A stretch of 7,043 nucleotides of DNA from a bacterium (lineage in GTDB: Bacteria > Bacillota_I > Bacilli_A > RFN20 > CAG-826), in NCBI GenBank assembly GCA_004561785.1, contig SFUB01000068.1:1-7043 (forward strand). Direction: 5' to 3'. The notes below the pieces were generated by a model. It was given only the letters and a program-made list of their open reading frames with translations. It did not search any database and was not told the DNA's origin. The position numbers and the translations under genes are program-made. Below, one piece after another: positions 6,775 through 7,043 of the stretch. Within the stretch, counting starts at the first letter, position 1. Every line of letters starts with the position of its first letter.

Positions 6775-7043
6775 TCAGAAAGAGGGGTCCGAGCAAAGCC
6801 CCTCTTTTTTCTTTTTTCTTACAAGAAGAAGGGCCCCGGATTCCAAAAACCCATAAGGAACGAAGCGGGCTTCCTTGAAGAACGGGAGGAATTCCATCCG
6901 GTCCATGGGTAGAACGGTCAGAAAGGTAGCGTCTTTCTTTTTGGAAAACAAAGACGACAAAAGAAGAGAGGCGTATCCTTTTCTTTGACGCATGGGATCG
7001 CAATAGACGGCTTCTAGAAGCAATAAGGGTTCACCCCGATATC
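6775..7043 (-). CDS. GNAT-family N-acetyltransferase, C-terminal part (cut by window end)
   Basis: The frame is open from the window edge to a TGA at 6775-6777 and gives the last 88 residues of a longer protein. The first part reads GEPLLLLEAVYCDP, a beta strand leading into Q-R-K-G-Y-A. That fits the acetyl-CoA pyrophosphate-binding motif (Q/R-x-x-G-x-G/A) of GNAT enzymes and is followed by an amphipathic helix. Further on, FLPFFKEARF resembles the usual 'FYxxxGF' region near the GNAT C-terminus. The acceptor substrate cannot be told from this part. A TTG at 7023 could be read as a start, but that would cut off the strand before the motif, so a start beyond the window is more likely. The gene converges on the exporter operon with only 3 bases between stops. 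Its Lys-rich last residues are written by the opposing terminator. Confidence 0.75.
   Translation of the reverse strand, partial: YRGEPLLLLEAVYCDPMRQRKGYASLLLSSLFSKKKDATFLTVLPMDRMEFLPFFKEARFVPYGFLESGALLLVRKKKKEGLCSDPSF
6779..6820 (+). terminator. Intrinsic terminator of the exporter operon, inside the GNAT gene's coding tail
   Basis: Seven bases after the second ABC stop codon, 6779-6787 pairs perfectly with 6799-6807 (9-bp stem with a GAGGGG/CCCCTC core, 11-base loop). T-runs continue to 6820, broken only by two C bases. It is a textbook Rho-independent terminator for + strand transcripts. In the other direction no T-run follows. The T-runs encode the Lys-rich stretch RKKKKEG of the opposing gene. 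Confidence 0.9.

Overview
The window looks like chromosomal DNA of a Bacillota-type bacterium, probably from class Bacilli. The reasons are a PlsX with the Gram-positive layout, a paired heterodimeric ABC exporter of the TM287/TM288 type, and U-tract intrinsic terminators. TGA is used as a real stop by the SEL1-like gene, both ABC genes and the GNAT gene, so the standard bacterial code applies and not the mycoplasma code. GC is moderate by eye (not counted), with a strong preference for C-ending codons. I cannot name a genus. I see no mobile element, CRISPR array, tRNA or rRNA, and no gene-free stretch longer than about 100 bases.

Left part (1-1731): a CPBP-family (Abi/CAAX-like) integral membrane protein on the + strand faces plsX on the - strand. 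PlsX makes acyl-phosphate for phospholipid synthesis. Only 14 bases separate the two stop codons, and each gene's apparent intrinsic terminator lies inside the 3' coding end of the other.

Middle (1732-1826): a 95-base divergent control region between plsX and the next + strand gene. It contains a perfect 7-2-7 inverted repeat.

Right part (1827-6771): a three-gene + strand operon. It encodes a zinc-ribbon/SEL1-repeat protein with an unrecognised C-terminal region and a lysine-rich tail, followed by two ABC exporter half-transporters. The three genes are tightly packed, with the stop/start overlap ATGA between the two ABC genes. The first ABC subunit lacks the catalytic Glu (Asp instead) and the switch His (Gln instead). 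The second keeps both but has a variant signature. Together they should form one heterodimer with one degenerate and one active ATP site. A strong terminator follows at 6779-6820.

Right edge (6775-7043): the C-terminal part of a GNAT-type acetyltransferase on the - strand, cut by the window end. The exporter operon's terminator lies inside its coding tail.
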